Source of the DNA: Bacilli bacterium
GTDB taxonomy: Bacteria > Bacillota_I > Bacilli_A > RF39 > UBA660
Direction: 5' to 3'
NCBI GenBank assembly: GCA_900772415.1
Contig: CAAHEC010000063.1
Span: forward strand, 1-64,000
Length of the DNA: 64,000 bases
The notes beneath the pieces were generated by a model. The model saw only the letters and a list, made by a program, of their open reading frames with translations. It was not told the DNA's origin and did not search any database. Below are positions 22,957 through 30,726 of this stretch, piece after piece (the stretch's first letter is position 1; every line of letters begins with the position of its first letter). A program made the position numbers and the translations under genes.

Positions 22957-23427
22957 CTATTCTGTAAAAGAGCTTGGATGATAAGACTTTATTCCTAAAG
23001 ACTCTGCTTTCCTTAAAACGTCAATTCTATCATCTACAAATGCTACATCTTTTATATCAATTTCATAATGTTTGCAACATTCAATTATTACTTCTGGCTT
23101 TAACAATGTAGAACATATAAAAAATACATTGTCCATTTTTATACTTGGGTAGTGTTTTGATAACCATCTATACTTCTGATTTATTTCCGTATTTGTTGTA
23201 ACTGCACCTAGAATAAATATTTTATTACTATCTAATTCGTTTATTATTTTCTGCATTGTTTTAAGTGGTCTTGCCTTATAATATAAATCGTTAAATAATA
23301 AATCTTCAAGCGATTGACATCCTAACTCAGAACATCCTCCACCATATAATTTATCATTATATCGATATTCAGATAAGGTACCATCAACATCAAAAAAAAC
23401 ATATTTATCTCTTAATTTTTCAATCAT
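22957..23427 (-). CDS. HAD-superfamily hydrolase
   Basis: 156 aa. Motif I FFDVDGTLSEY, motif II in ILGAVTTNTE, the Lys in TLLKPEVI, and motif III DVAFVDDRIDVL are all readable. An insert with YGGGCSELGCQ follows motif I. It differs from the HAD at 18709 and from the HAD half of the fusion at 20274, so this 5-kb region holds three separate HAD domains. AGGAG is seven bases upstream of the ATG. It starts the two-gene unit with the MATE-like transporter. The substrate is unknown. Confidence 0.85.
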   Translation of the reverse strand: MIEKLRDKYVFFDVDGTLSEYRYNDKLYGGGCSELGCQSLEDLLFNDLYYKARPLKTMQKIINELDSNKIFILGAVTTNTEINQKYRWLSKHYPSIKMDNVFFICSTLLKPEVIIECCKHYEIDIKDVAFVDDRIDVLRKAESLGIKSYHPSSFTE

Positions 23428-23467
23428 ATTTATTACTCCTAATCTCGCTTTTATTATTGCATATCAT

Positions 23468-23525
23468 AATTATAACAAAATCAAATAAAAAAAAGAACTT
23501 TGCCATCATATTAATGTAAAGTTCT
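23468..23525 (-). promoter_or_regulatory. Terminator-promoter cassette, copy 2
   Basis: Near-identical to 21710-21767 (three mismatches). The hairpin and T8 run end the ABC permease gene; TGTTATAAT (23477-23469) starts the HAD/MATE unit. Confidence 0.75.
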
Positions 23526-23534
23526 AAATCATTA

Positions 23535-24857
23535 TTATTTTTCTTTAATAGCTTTAAACATTTTTTTCCATAAACCAGTTTCAGAGTAATTTAGTATTCC
23601 AACCTTATAAACCTTAAGACCATATTTTACTAATAAATAATTTAGAAGTACTAATAACATTATTCCAATTATTATTACACCAACACCTATTTCTCCAGAA
23701 AGTAAAAGACTAGGTGCAAGAGATACCGACATTAAAGGAATCGTTGCCATAACTTTTATAAATGTAGAACCTGGAAATGCTGTAGATAAAATTATTAAGT
23801 AACATCCTATTACACTTATTATCATAAGAGGTGTTTGAAGTTGTTGATAGTTTTCCATATTAGTTGTCATTGATGCAAGTATTCCTGCTAAAAGTGAGTA
23901 AGCTAAAAAGCTAAGTATTATTAAAATTATAATAAGTGGAATTATATATCCTAATTTATTTATTATTCCACTATTTTTTATTAAGTCTATAGCTTCATTT
24001 AAATCAAGATTTGATGCTGCACCCTTTAAAGCAGAAAATGAACCACTACTTTTGCTAGTTAGTTTTCTTACAATAAGACCAATACCAGAATACATTAAAA
24101 GAAGAAAACCTTGAAATAAAACAAATAAATTACTTGCTAATACCTTAGAGAAGAAATGTGCTTTAGCAGATACATTACCTATTATTATTTCCATACCGCG
24201 AGTTGATTTTTCTTCGTTTATTTCTGCACCTATCATTTGAACTAAAAACATTATTAGCATAAAGCAAGGAAGAACAATGATTAGTGATAAAACAGAAAGA
24301 AGTGACCTTGAAGATTCTTCATCCTTACTTTTTTCTTTATCAACAAAAGTTCTTTTTATAGTAACTTCTTTTGATATTTTAGCAAGTTCATTCTTATCTA
24401 TATTCGAATTATTTATTGCAATTATCTCTTTTGCAGTATTTAAAGAAGCTTTAATTGCTTGATACTTTAATGTATCAACATAAGAATCCGTTATAAACTC
24501 TGCATTAAAGAAATTATCTTTATCTTCTTTTATAACTAATAAAATATCTTTTTTACCCTTTAGTTTTTTCTTTTCTTTATTTAAATCATTTACCTTTTTT
24601 ATAATTACTTTAGAGTTTATTAAATACTTATCAACGTTTTTTAAGTTTTCCTCTATCTCATTATAATAACCTGTGTTATCTATAACATTTATCTTTACAT
24701 CACCACTAAAGTCTCCTCCAAAAAATGTAACAATACTATCTATATTAACAAGTGCTACTATAACTAACATAACAATTACATTAATTATTTTAAACCATTT
24801 ACTTTTCATTGTTTTCTTAAGACTATGCTTAGTTAGGAATATAAATTTATTTTCCAT
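23535..24857 (-). CDS. ABC-2-type permease (NatB-like)
   Basis: 440 aa. One membrane span near residues 20-45, a large external domain (~50-175), then five or six spans in the C-terminal half; this is the NatB/YhaP layout of sodium or drug exporters. The internal EINEEKSTRGMEIIIGNV motif just after the second span is typical. It overlaps the ATPase gene by 11 bases. The ATG behind GGTGA is preferred over a GTG three codons earlier. It forms an exporter with the ATPase encoded just upstream. Confidence 0.9.
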   Translation of the reverse strand: MENKFIFLTKHSLKKTMKSKWFKIINVIVMLVIVALVNIDSIVTFFGGDFSGDVKINVIDNTGYYNEIEENLKNVDKYLINSKVIIKKVNDLNKEKKKLKGKKDILLVIKEDKDNFFNAEFITDSYVDTLKYQAIKASLNTAKEIIAINNSNIDKNELAKISKEVTIKRTFVDKEKSKDEESSRSLLSVLSLIIVLPCFMLIMFLVQMIGAEINEEKSTRGMEIIIGNVSAKAHFFSKVLASNLFVLFQGFLLLMYSGIGLIVRKLTSKSSGSFSALKGAASNLDLNEAIDLIKNSGIINKLGYIIPLIIILIILSFLAYSLLAGILASMTTNMENYQQLQTPLMIISVIGCYLIILSTAFPGSTFIKVMATIPLMSVSLAPSLLLSGEIGVGVIIIGIMLLVLLNYLLVKYGLKVYKVGILNYSETGLWKKMFKAIKEK

Positions 24858-25746
24858 ATACTTCACCTACTTTTGCTATAAATATTTCTTCTAAACTAGC
24901 ATCTTCAAGTGCAAATTTAGTTATATTATCTTTTGTTTTTATATAGTTAAATATATTTTTAAAGTACTTCTCATCTTTTATATTAACTTTAAACAAAGAA
25001 GATATCTTACTTACTGATAAAACGCCATCTATTTTTTCTAGTTCACTTTTTTTTACGTCACCTTCTATTATTACTTTTTTTATTTTATAATCTTTTTTTA
25101 TGTCTTTTAAATAACCTTCTAAGACGGTTTTACCTTTTACTAATATAAGTAATTTTTCACAAAAAAGTTCAACATGATCCATTCTATGTGATGAAAATAT
25201 AATTGATGTTCCTTTATCTTTTAACTCTAATATAACGTTTTTAAAAAGTTCTATATTAAGTGGATCTAGTCCAGAAAATGGCTCATCTAATATTAAAAGT
25301 TCTGGTTCATTTATAATTGCAGATATAAACTGAACTTTCTGCTGATTACCTTTTGATAAAGTATTTATTTTTCTATCTTTATAATCTTCTATTTCAAACT
25401 TTTTAAGAAGTTTATCTAGCCTTTCTAAAATGGTTTTTTCATCCAATGATTTTAAAGCTCCGTAATAAAGAATCTGTTCTTTTACCGTTAGTTTAGTAAG
25501 TAAGCTTCTTTCTTCTGTTAAAAAGCCTATTTTATCAGTTATGTCATAATCTATTTTTTTATTGTTAAAACTAATAGAGCCACTAGATGGACTAATTAAA
25601 TTCATAATCATTCTAAAGGTTGTTGTTTTACCCGCTCCATTAACTCCTAAAAGTCCAAATATTTCTCCTTTCTTAACTTCAAAAGAAATATTATCTACTG
25701 CCTTAAAATCACCATAATACTTAGTTACGTTTTTTACCTTTAACAT
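24847..25746 (-). CDS. ABC transporter ATP-binding protein (NatA-like)
   Basis: 299 aa. Walker A GVNGAGKTT, Q-loop region, signature LSKGNQQKVQ, Walker B LLILDEPFSGLD and the H-loop SSHRMDH are complete. A C-terminal ~75-residue regulatory extension (KKVIIEGDVKKSELEKIDGV) is typical of NatA/CcmA-type exporters. The start is MLKVKNV, behind AAAGGAGTGAT; an earlier in-frame start adds 15 residues without a site. It lies four bases after the M16 peptidase gene, so the peptidases and the exporter may share a transcript. Confidence 0.93.
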   Translation of the reverse strand: MLKVKNVTKYYGDFKAVDNISFEVKKGEIFGLLGVNGAGKTTTFRMIMNLISPSSGSISFNNKKIDYDITDKIGFLTEERSLLTKLTVKEQILYYGALKSLDEKTILERLDKLLKKFEIEDYKDRKINTLSKGNQQKVQFISAIINEPELLILDEPFSGLDPLNIELFKNVILELKDKGTSIIFSSHRMDHVELFCEKLLILVKGKTVLEGYLKDIKKDYKIKKVIIEGDVKKSELEKIDGVLSVSKISSLFKVNIKDEKYFKNIFNYIKTKDNITKFALEDASLEEIFIAKVGEVYGK

Positions 25747-25750
25747 ACTA

Positions 25751-27031
25751 TCACTCCTTTTTGGTAACATATAAAACTGATTTATTATCAAAGTTTAAAG
25801 TGTTAAACTCATGCTTAAATTCATCAAAATCATAATTTTTATAAATATCATAAGCATCTTCTATAATTTTTCCGTGCTTAATTATATAGTTATATATCAT
25901 AGATGCAACGTTAGATGGGCTTTCAAATAATCTAACAAGATTTGTTGTAAGAACCTTTTTATTTAATTTGAATAATTTTTCATCAAATAAATTTTCTCTT
26001 AATTTTTCATCTATTTTTTCAATAAATAAATCCTTCTTATCCGTATCAGATGAAAACATAATCAAAATAACATCATCAAAACAAGAATAATTCATATCTA
26101 ATCCTGTCTTTATAATACCATCTTTAATTAAATTTTTCTCAAATGAAACCGAAAAGCCGAATTTCATATCCAAAAGCATATCTAAGAATAATAATCTCTT
26201 ATGTGACTCCACCCCAGTAAGTTTTGGAACCTTTATTTTGTAGCAAATACCAACTTTTGGAATAACAACGTTTTTCTTAACTTCTTTATATTCTTCGCTT
26301 ACTTTAACATCTTCGTCATACTCTTTAATTTTTATATCAGAAGATTTATTAAACCCTTTATTTTCCGTTATGTCTTTTACTAAGGAAATAGTTTTTGTTG
26401 GATCAATATCACCATATAAAACCAAAACCATATTAGATGGATTATAAAAGGTGTTATAGCATCTATATAAATCTTCCTTAGTTATTTTAGATACGTTTAT
26501 TTTGTCTCCTATCGTTCTATACTTGTTTGGATTAGTATTTAACGTCATATTAAACATCTCTTCAAAAATATACCTATCAACGTTATCACTAGTCATATTT
26601 ATCTCTTCATTAATTATTGGTTTTTCTTTTTCTACATTTTCATCCGTAAAATAAGGAGATAAAACAAAGTTAATTAATTCTTCAAGACAAGGATAAAAGT
26701 TATCAGTACAAGAAAAATAATAGTTTGTAATTAAGTGATTTGTAAAAGCATTAACGTCCGCTCCAAACTTCTTAAACTTTTCAAATACTTTTTCGTTATC
26801 ACTTGATTCAAATAACTTATGTTCTAAAAAGTGTGCTATTCCCTTTGGAAAACTTACCATGTCATTTTCCCCAATTGGCACAAATTCATTATTAGAAGAA
26901 CCATAATGAGTTACGAAAAAAGCACCTTTTTTTGCAAAACCGCGTTTTTTATAGATGTATACATTAAGTCCGTTTTCTAACTCTTCATGATAAATTACCT
27001 CATCTATTTTCTTCATCTTTATTTTTTCCAT
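25751..27031 (-). CDS. M16-family zinc metallopeptidase (YmfH-like)
   Basis: 426 aa. The inverted zinc motif is HFLEHKLFE (HxxEH) at about residue 68, followed by GADVNAFTNH and the downstream Glu region ENVEKEKPIINEEINM, so this is the catalytic partner. Bacterial YmfH/YmfF work as a heterodimer; in Bacillus the pair sits near the ftsK/spoIIIE gene, as here. It starts five codons before a second in-frame ATG; AAAGGAG is nine bases upstream. The non-catalytic homologue lies directly upstream. Confidence 0.92.
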   Translation of the reverse strand: MEKIKMKKIDEVIYHEELENGLNVYIYKKRGFAKKGAFFVTHYGSSNNEFVPIGENDMVSFPKGIAHFLEHKLFESSDNEKVFEKFKKFGADVNAFTNHLITNYYFSCTDNFYPCLEELINFVLSPYFTDENVEKEKPIINEEINMTSDNVDRYIFEEMFNMTLNTNPNKYRTIGDKINVSKITKEDLYRCYNTFYNPSNMVLVLYGDIDPTKTISLVKDITENKGFNKSSDIKIKEYDEDVKVSEEYKEVKKNVVIPKVGICYKIKVPKLTGVESHKRLLFLDMLLDMKFGFSVSFEKNLIKDGIIKTGLDMNYSCFDDVILIMFSSDTDKKDLFIEKIDEKLRENLFDEKLFKLNKKVLTTNLVRLFESPSNVASMIYNYIIKHGKIIEDAYDIYKNYDFDEFKHEFNTLNFDNKSVLYVTKKE

Positions 27032-27035
27032 AACT

Positions 27036-28277
27036 TTATTCTCCTTTTAAAAAGTAACATATATGTGGATAAACCTTAGAAGAAAAATTTTCTATGTCTT
27101 TTTTTGTTACTTTATTTATGTTTTCTATTAATTCATTAGAATTTTTAATACCAAATAAATTTAGCTTGTTATATCTTCCTATAACATTTGTAATTCTATC
27201 TTGTGATTCCTCGTATGAAGTTATGTAACTTTTTTTAGCGTGTTCTACTTCTTCTTCGCTTAAATTTTTCATTTCTTCTATAATTTTATTAGTAAGATTA
27301 TATGCCTTATCAAAGTTTTCTTTTTCAATACCCATTATTATATACATTAAAGAATCATCTTTTTCATATCTTGCAAATGAATAATATGCTAGTTTATTTT
27401 CTTCTCTTATTATAGAAAATAGTCTTGATGATACACCACCTCCTAAAATAATTCTATATAAAGGCGCAACATAATTTCTTTCAAAATCTGTTAAGTTTTT
27501 TAAATATAAAACATAGTTTATTATGTTTTGAGTACCAAAAAAATCTTCTGTTATAACTTTATTTTCTATTTTTTCTTTGTCATTATCAATTAGAAGTTTA
27601 CCATCAAACGTCTTATTTTGCTTTATTTTGCTTGTTATCTTATCTATTATAGGATTCTCAAAGTCTATATCTCCTGCTAAAACAAGAGATATATTGCTAT
27701 TATTTATCATATCTAAATAATCATCATATAAACTTTTACTAGTTATTTTATTTAAGTATTTTAAATCACTCATATAAGTATAAGGTTTATTTTCATCTAA
27801 ATTCTTTAAAACCTGTCTTTCTGCATATGCCCCTGAATCTTCCTTTATCTTTTCTAAAGAACTTTTTTTAGTTTCATAAATTAAATCAAAAGTATCTTGA
27901 TCAAATGCAAAATTACTAACTAATGGATTAAATATAATCTCACAAAAAAGATCTATCACATCTTTTAAATTACCCTCTTTAGTATATTTATCAATTAACG
28001 TAGAAAAAGTAAAACTAGTAATATGATAATTTCCAATTCTACTAGATGAAGCATATAAAGATGCGTCATAGCATTCTAATGATTTTATGTATAATTTTTC
28101 ACTAGTATCATATTTTTTACAAGATTCCATAAGCATGCTTCTAAGCAGCATTCTATTTGTTATCGTGCATTTAAATACAGGACTTTTAAAATATAATCTT
28201 CCCGCTACTTGCTTAAATTTATTAGTTTTAATAATGGTAACTGGAACGTTATTAACTTCTCTTTTTAATATTTTCAT
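27036..28277 (-). CDS. M16-family protein without zinc site (YmfF-like)
   Basis: 413 aa with the M16 fold (GRLYFKSPVFK, SSLEKIKEDSGAYAERQVLKNLDENKPY, VLAGDI, LGGGVSSRLFSIIREENKLAYY) but lacking HxxEH where it should be (MLMESCKKYDT). Such YmfF-like subunits shape the substrate chamber for the active partner. The RLFSIIREE motif and the following Tyr bind substrate termini in the family. AAAGGTGAT lies upstream. It starts the operon M16-M16-ABC ATPase-ABC permease, with an extended -10 just ahead. Confidence 0.9.
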   Translation of the reverse strand: MKILKREVNNVPVTIIKTNKFKQVAGRLYFKSPVFKCTITNRMLLRSMLMESCKKYDTSEKLYIKSLECYDASLYASSSRIGNYHITSFTFSTLIDKYTKEGNLKDVIDLFCEIIFNPLVSNFAFDQDTFDLIYETKKSSLEKIKEDSGAYAERQVLKNLDENKPYTYMSDLKYLNKITSKSLYDDYLDMINNSNISLVLAGDIDFENPIIDKITSKIKQNKTFDGKLLIDNDKEKIENKVITEDFFGTQNIINYVLYLKNLTDFERNYVAPLYRIILGGGVSSRLFSIIREENKLAYYSFARYEKDDSLMYIIMGIEKENFDKAYNLTNKIIEEMKNLSEEEVEHAKKSYITSYEESQDRITNVIGRYNKLNLFGIKNSNELIENINKVTKKDIENFSSKVYPHICYFLKGE

Positions 28278-28312
28278 TTATATCACCTTTCTTATTATGG
28301 CTTTATAATTAG

Positions 28313-28321
28313 ATTATATCA
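28313..28321 (-). promoter_or_regulatory. Extended -10 promoter of the M16 operon
   Basis: Minus-strand TGATATAAT, about 36 bases upstream of the YmfF-like start and directly after the deoD terminator. Confidence 0.55.
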
Positions 28322-28327
28322 TTTATC

Positions 28328-28363
28328 CAAAAAAAAGATAGAAAATCAATTAATTTTCTATCT
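28328..28363 (-). terminator. Intrinsic terminator of deoD
   Basis: AGATAGAAAAT/ATTTTCTATCT perfect 11-bp stem and a T8 run on the minus strand. Confidence 0.9.
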
Positions 28364-28379
28364 ATTTAACCATAATTTT

Positions 28380-29084
28380 TTATAAAATAGACTCTAATGC
28401 TAATTTTATCATTTCATCAAAGCCAGTTTGTCTATCAATGCTTGATAACCTTTCTTTTGTAACTAAATTATCTGATATAGTAAGTATACAAGCTGCATTT
28501 TTACCTAAAACATTAGCATTATGGAAAAGTGCAAACGTCTCCATTTCAACAGCAGTGCAGCCATATTCTTTAAATAAAACACTTGGATTTTCCGTTTCAT
28601 TATAAAATGCATCACTATTATATACAATTGATTTAAGTACGTTTAAGTTCAAGTTTTTTGCTGTTTTAATTATCTTATCATTTAAAATTTCACTACTACT
28701 TAATACCTTTTTATCAGTGTTATTTTGCACTAGAGCATAACTTGATTTAGAATAAGATTTTTCTGCTAAAACCATACTTTTAAGAGGAAGCTTATCTGTT
28801 GTTGCTCCTGCTGAACCTATTCTTATAATGTTATCTACATCATAAAATTTATATAGTTCATATGAGTAAATACCAACTGATGGATTTCCCATTCCATGTG
28901 CCATAACAGTTACTCTTTTATCTTTATAATAACCAGTATACGCATACATTTCTCTTACTTTATTAACTAATTTATATTCACTTAAATAGTTTTCTGCTAT
29001 ATATTTAGCACGCATAGGATCTCCTGGCATTATAACGGTTTTAGAAATATCTTCTTTTAAAGCTTCATTATGTGGTGTTGGCAT
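28380..29084 (-). CDS. deoD: Purine-nucleoside phosphorylase, DeoD type
   Basis: 234 aa, the length of hexameric bacterial PNPs. It splits purine (deoxy)nucleosides with phosphate. Signature stretches: MPGDPMRAKYIAE (phosphate-binding Gly-Asp-Pro-x-Arg), HGMGNPSVGIYSYEL, RIGSAGATTD, AVEMETFALF (ribose-binding Met-Glu), and TISDNLV with the catalytic Asp. AAGGAGATGAT precedes the ATG. It is monocistronic, with a TGGTATAAT promoter and its own terminator. It would handle free nucleosides and thus complements the nucleoside hydrolase at 20.3 kb. Confidence 0.97.
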   Translation of the reverse strand: MPTPHNEALKEDISKTVIMPGDPMRAKYIAENYLSEYKLVNKVREMYAYTGYYKDKRVTVMAHGMGNPSVGIYSYELYKFYDVDNIIRIGSAGATTDKLPLKSMVLAEKSYSKSSYALVQNNTDKKVLSSSEILNDKIIKTAKNLNLNVLKSIVYNSDAFYNETENPSVLFKEYGCTAVEMETFALFHNANVLGKNAACILTISDNLVTKERLSSIDRQTGFDEMIKLALESIL

Positions 29085-29111
29085 AATATCATCTCCTTAT
29101 TATCTATAAAC

Positions 29112-29120
29112 ATTATACCA
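29112..29120 (-). promoter_or_regulatory. Extended -10 promoter of deoD
   Basis: Minus-strand TGGTATAAT, 27 bases upstream of the deoD start. Confidence 0.6.
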
Positions 29121-29150
29121 CGAATAAATTTGAAAAATTTCATTTTAATA

Positions 29151-29178
29151 TTGATTATATTAAAAAATGTGATAGAAT
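29151..29178 (+). promoter_or_regulatory. Promoter of the M3-like peptidase gene
   Basis: TTGATT, 16-base spacer, TAGAAT, divergent from the deoD promoter. Confidence 0.6.
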
Positions 29179-29210
29179 AATTAACATTATTTAACATTTT
29201 AGAGGTAGTT

Positions 29211-30218
29211 ATGAAGGAAAAATATAAATTAAATAAAAAAGAATTAAAAAAAAGAAGAAAAGAGGACTATAAAAAAATAAAAAATAGTGAGACAATTAAA
29301 AAAGATGAAATAGAAAACTTATATTGGGATATCAATATAATTAACGAAATACTTTCTAAAAATTTTTTTATAAATTTCTCATCTCTATTAGTTAAAAACA
29401 AAGATAAATTAAATTATTTTTATACTAAAATATACGAAGAAACAAGTGAATTTCAAAGAAGATTTGCAATAAATATACATGATATCTATATAGATAATGA
29501 ACAACAATATGATTCTTCAATATTAAAAGGTTATTTATCATTCAAAGATAAAGTTAATTTAATCTATAAATTATTTTCTTTCAATGATACAGCCAGAAAA
29601 ATGTGTAACTTAGTTTTTGATTATCAAAATAATATACTAGATTTAAATAACAAAAACCAAAACTGTACTTTTTGTTTAAGTGATAAAAAAATTATAAAGG
29701 CTAGAAAAAAAGATGACATAGAATCATTTTTAGTTTTAGCGCATGAGCTTGGCCATTATTATGAATTTTTAATAAAGGAAAAAGAACAAAATGATTTTGA
29801 ATATAATTCGTATACAGAAATATTTAGTTTATTCTTTGAACTTTTATCAATTGATTTACTGAAAGATGAAAAAATAATAACTGAAAAAGAAAGAAAAGAT
29901 TTACTTTATAACACATATGATATGAATTTGTGCAGCATAAAAGACTATTTATTTTTAACAACACAAACTAATTTTAATTTAAAAGATAAGTTATACATTA
30001 AAAGATTAAGGTATGATGAACTAGATAGTTTTGAGTATTTTTATTCCTTTGCGATTGCAACAGATCTATATTTTAAATATAAAGATAATAAAGCCAATAC
30101 TTTAAAAATATTAAATAATATTGCAAATAATTTAGATATCAATAATGAAGAAGAATTCTTAAAACGTCATAATATAGATACGACAGGAAAATCATTAAAA
30201 AAATTTATTAGACAATAA
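29211..30218 (+). CDS. Small M3-like zinc metallopeptidase (oligoendopeptidase-type)
   Basis: 335 aa. Zinc motif HELGH at 178-182 and, about 21 residues on, the third ligand candidate E203 in SYTEIFSLFFELL, which matches the M3 (PepF/thimet) arrangement HExxH-x(~20-25)-E. Further down, RYDELDSFEYFYSFAIATDLYF resembles the M3 substrate-binding helices with their paired Tyr. PepF enzymes are ~600 aa, so the protein is about half-length; the Lys-rich N-terminus and shortened helical part are unusual. It is cytosolic, with no signal peptide. It stands alone, with AGAGGTAG as ribosome-binding site. Confidence 0.75.
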   Translation: MKEKYKLNKKELKKRRKEDYKKIKNSETIKKDEIENLYWDINIINEILSKNFFINFSSLLVKNKDKLNYFYTKIYEETSEFQRRFAINIHDIYIDNEQQYDSSILKGYLSFKDKVNLIYKLFSFNDTARKMCNLVFDYQNNILDLNNKNQNCTFCLSDKKIIKARKKDDIESFLVLAHELGHYYEFLIKEKEQNDFEYNSYTEIFSLFFELLSIDLLKDEKIITEKERKDLLYNTYDMNLCSIKDYLFLTTQTNFNLKDKLYIKRLRYDELDSFEYFYSFAIATDLYFKYKDNKANTLKILNNIANNLDINNEEEFLKRHNIDTTGKSLKKFIRQ

Positions 30219-30262
30219 AAAAAGAAAAATAAAGTTTTAGAAATTATTTTTCTTTTTTTTCT
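30217..30262. terminator. Bidirectional terminator
   Basis: AAAAAAAGAAAAATAA pairs with TTATTTTTCTTTTTTT across ~14 bases, lying between two convergent genes and overlapping the stop of the membrane-protein gene. Confidence 0.6.
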
Positions 30263-30671
30263 TAAATAAAACCGTATATTCTTCACATCTTCTGTTTTCT
30301 TTAATATAATCCATATCTTTATAAGTTACAATGTCATAATCAAATAGTTTTTCTTCTTCATTAATATCTGAAAGAATCTTTTCTAATTCATTAATTTTAT
30401 TATTATCTTTTAATAAATTCTTGGATACAAAATAACTAATAGAGCCAACATATAAACTCAAGAATCCTACATACTCTGCTGTTTGAAGTACATCAGAAAT
30501 AACACCTTCTTTAACATATTTAAACAAAATAGCTGGCCCGGAACATAAAATTGGTAACATAAAACCAGATGCCGCCATAAATTTTATTTTATTATTATTT
30601 TTCCTTTCTAATTTTATAATTTCTTGTTTTGCATCATCCTTAGACTTTGAATTGTTATACGTTTTTTTCAT
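30237..30671 (-). CDS. Small membrane protein, 144 aa
   Basis: No family recognised. The charged N-terminus (~35 residues) is followed by two hydrophobic segments (FMAASGFMLPILCSGPAILF and YVGFLSLYVGSISYFV) and a charged C-terminal half ending in KKKKK. The termini are probably both cytosolic. AAAGGC precedes the ATG by about 7 bases, and TGATATAAT (30703-30695) is a fitting extended -10 about 24 bases upstream. Single-gene unit. Confidence 0.6.
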   Translation of the reverse strand: MKKTYNNSKSKDDAKQEIIKLERKNNNKIKFMAASGFMLPILCSGPAILFKYVKEGVISDVLQTAEYVGFLSLYVGSISYFVSKNLLKDNNKINELEKILSDINEEEKLFDYDIVTYKDMDYIKENRRCEEYTVLFKKKKKNNF

Positions 30672-30726
30672 ACTAAAAGCCTTTCTTTTTTTGTATTATA
30701 TCATAACATATGAAAAAAAAGAACAA

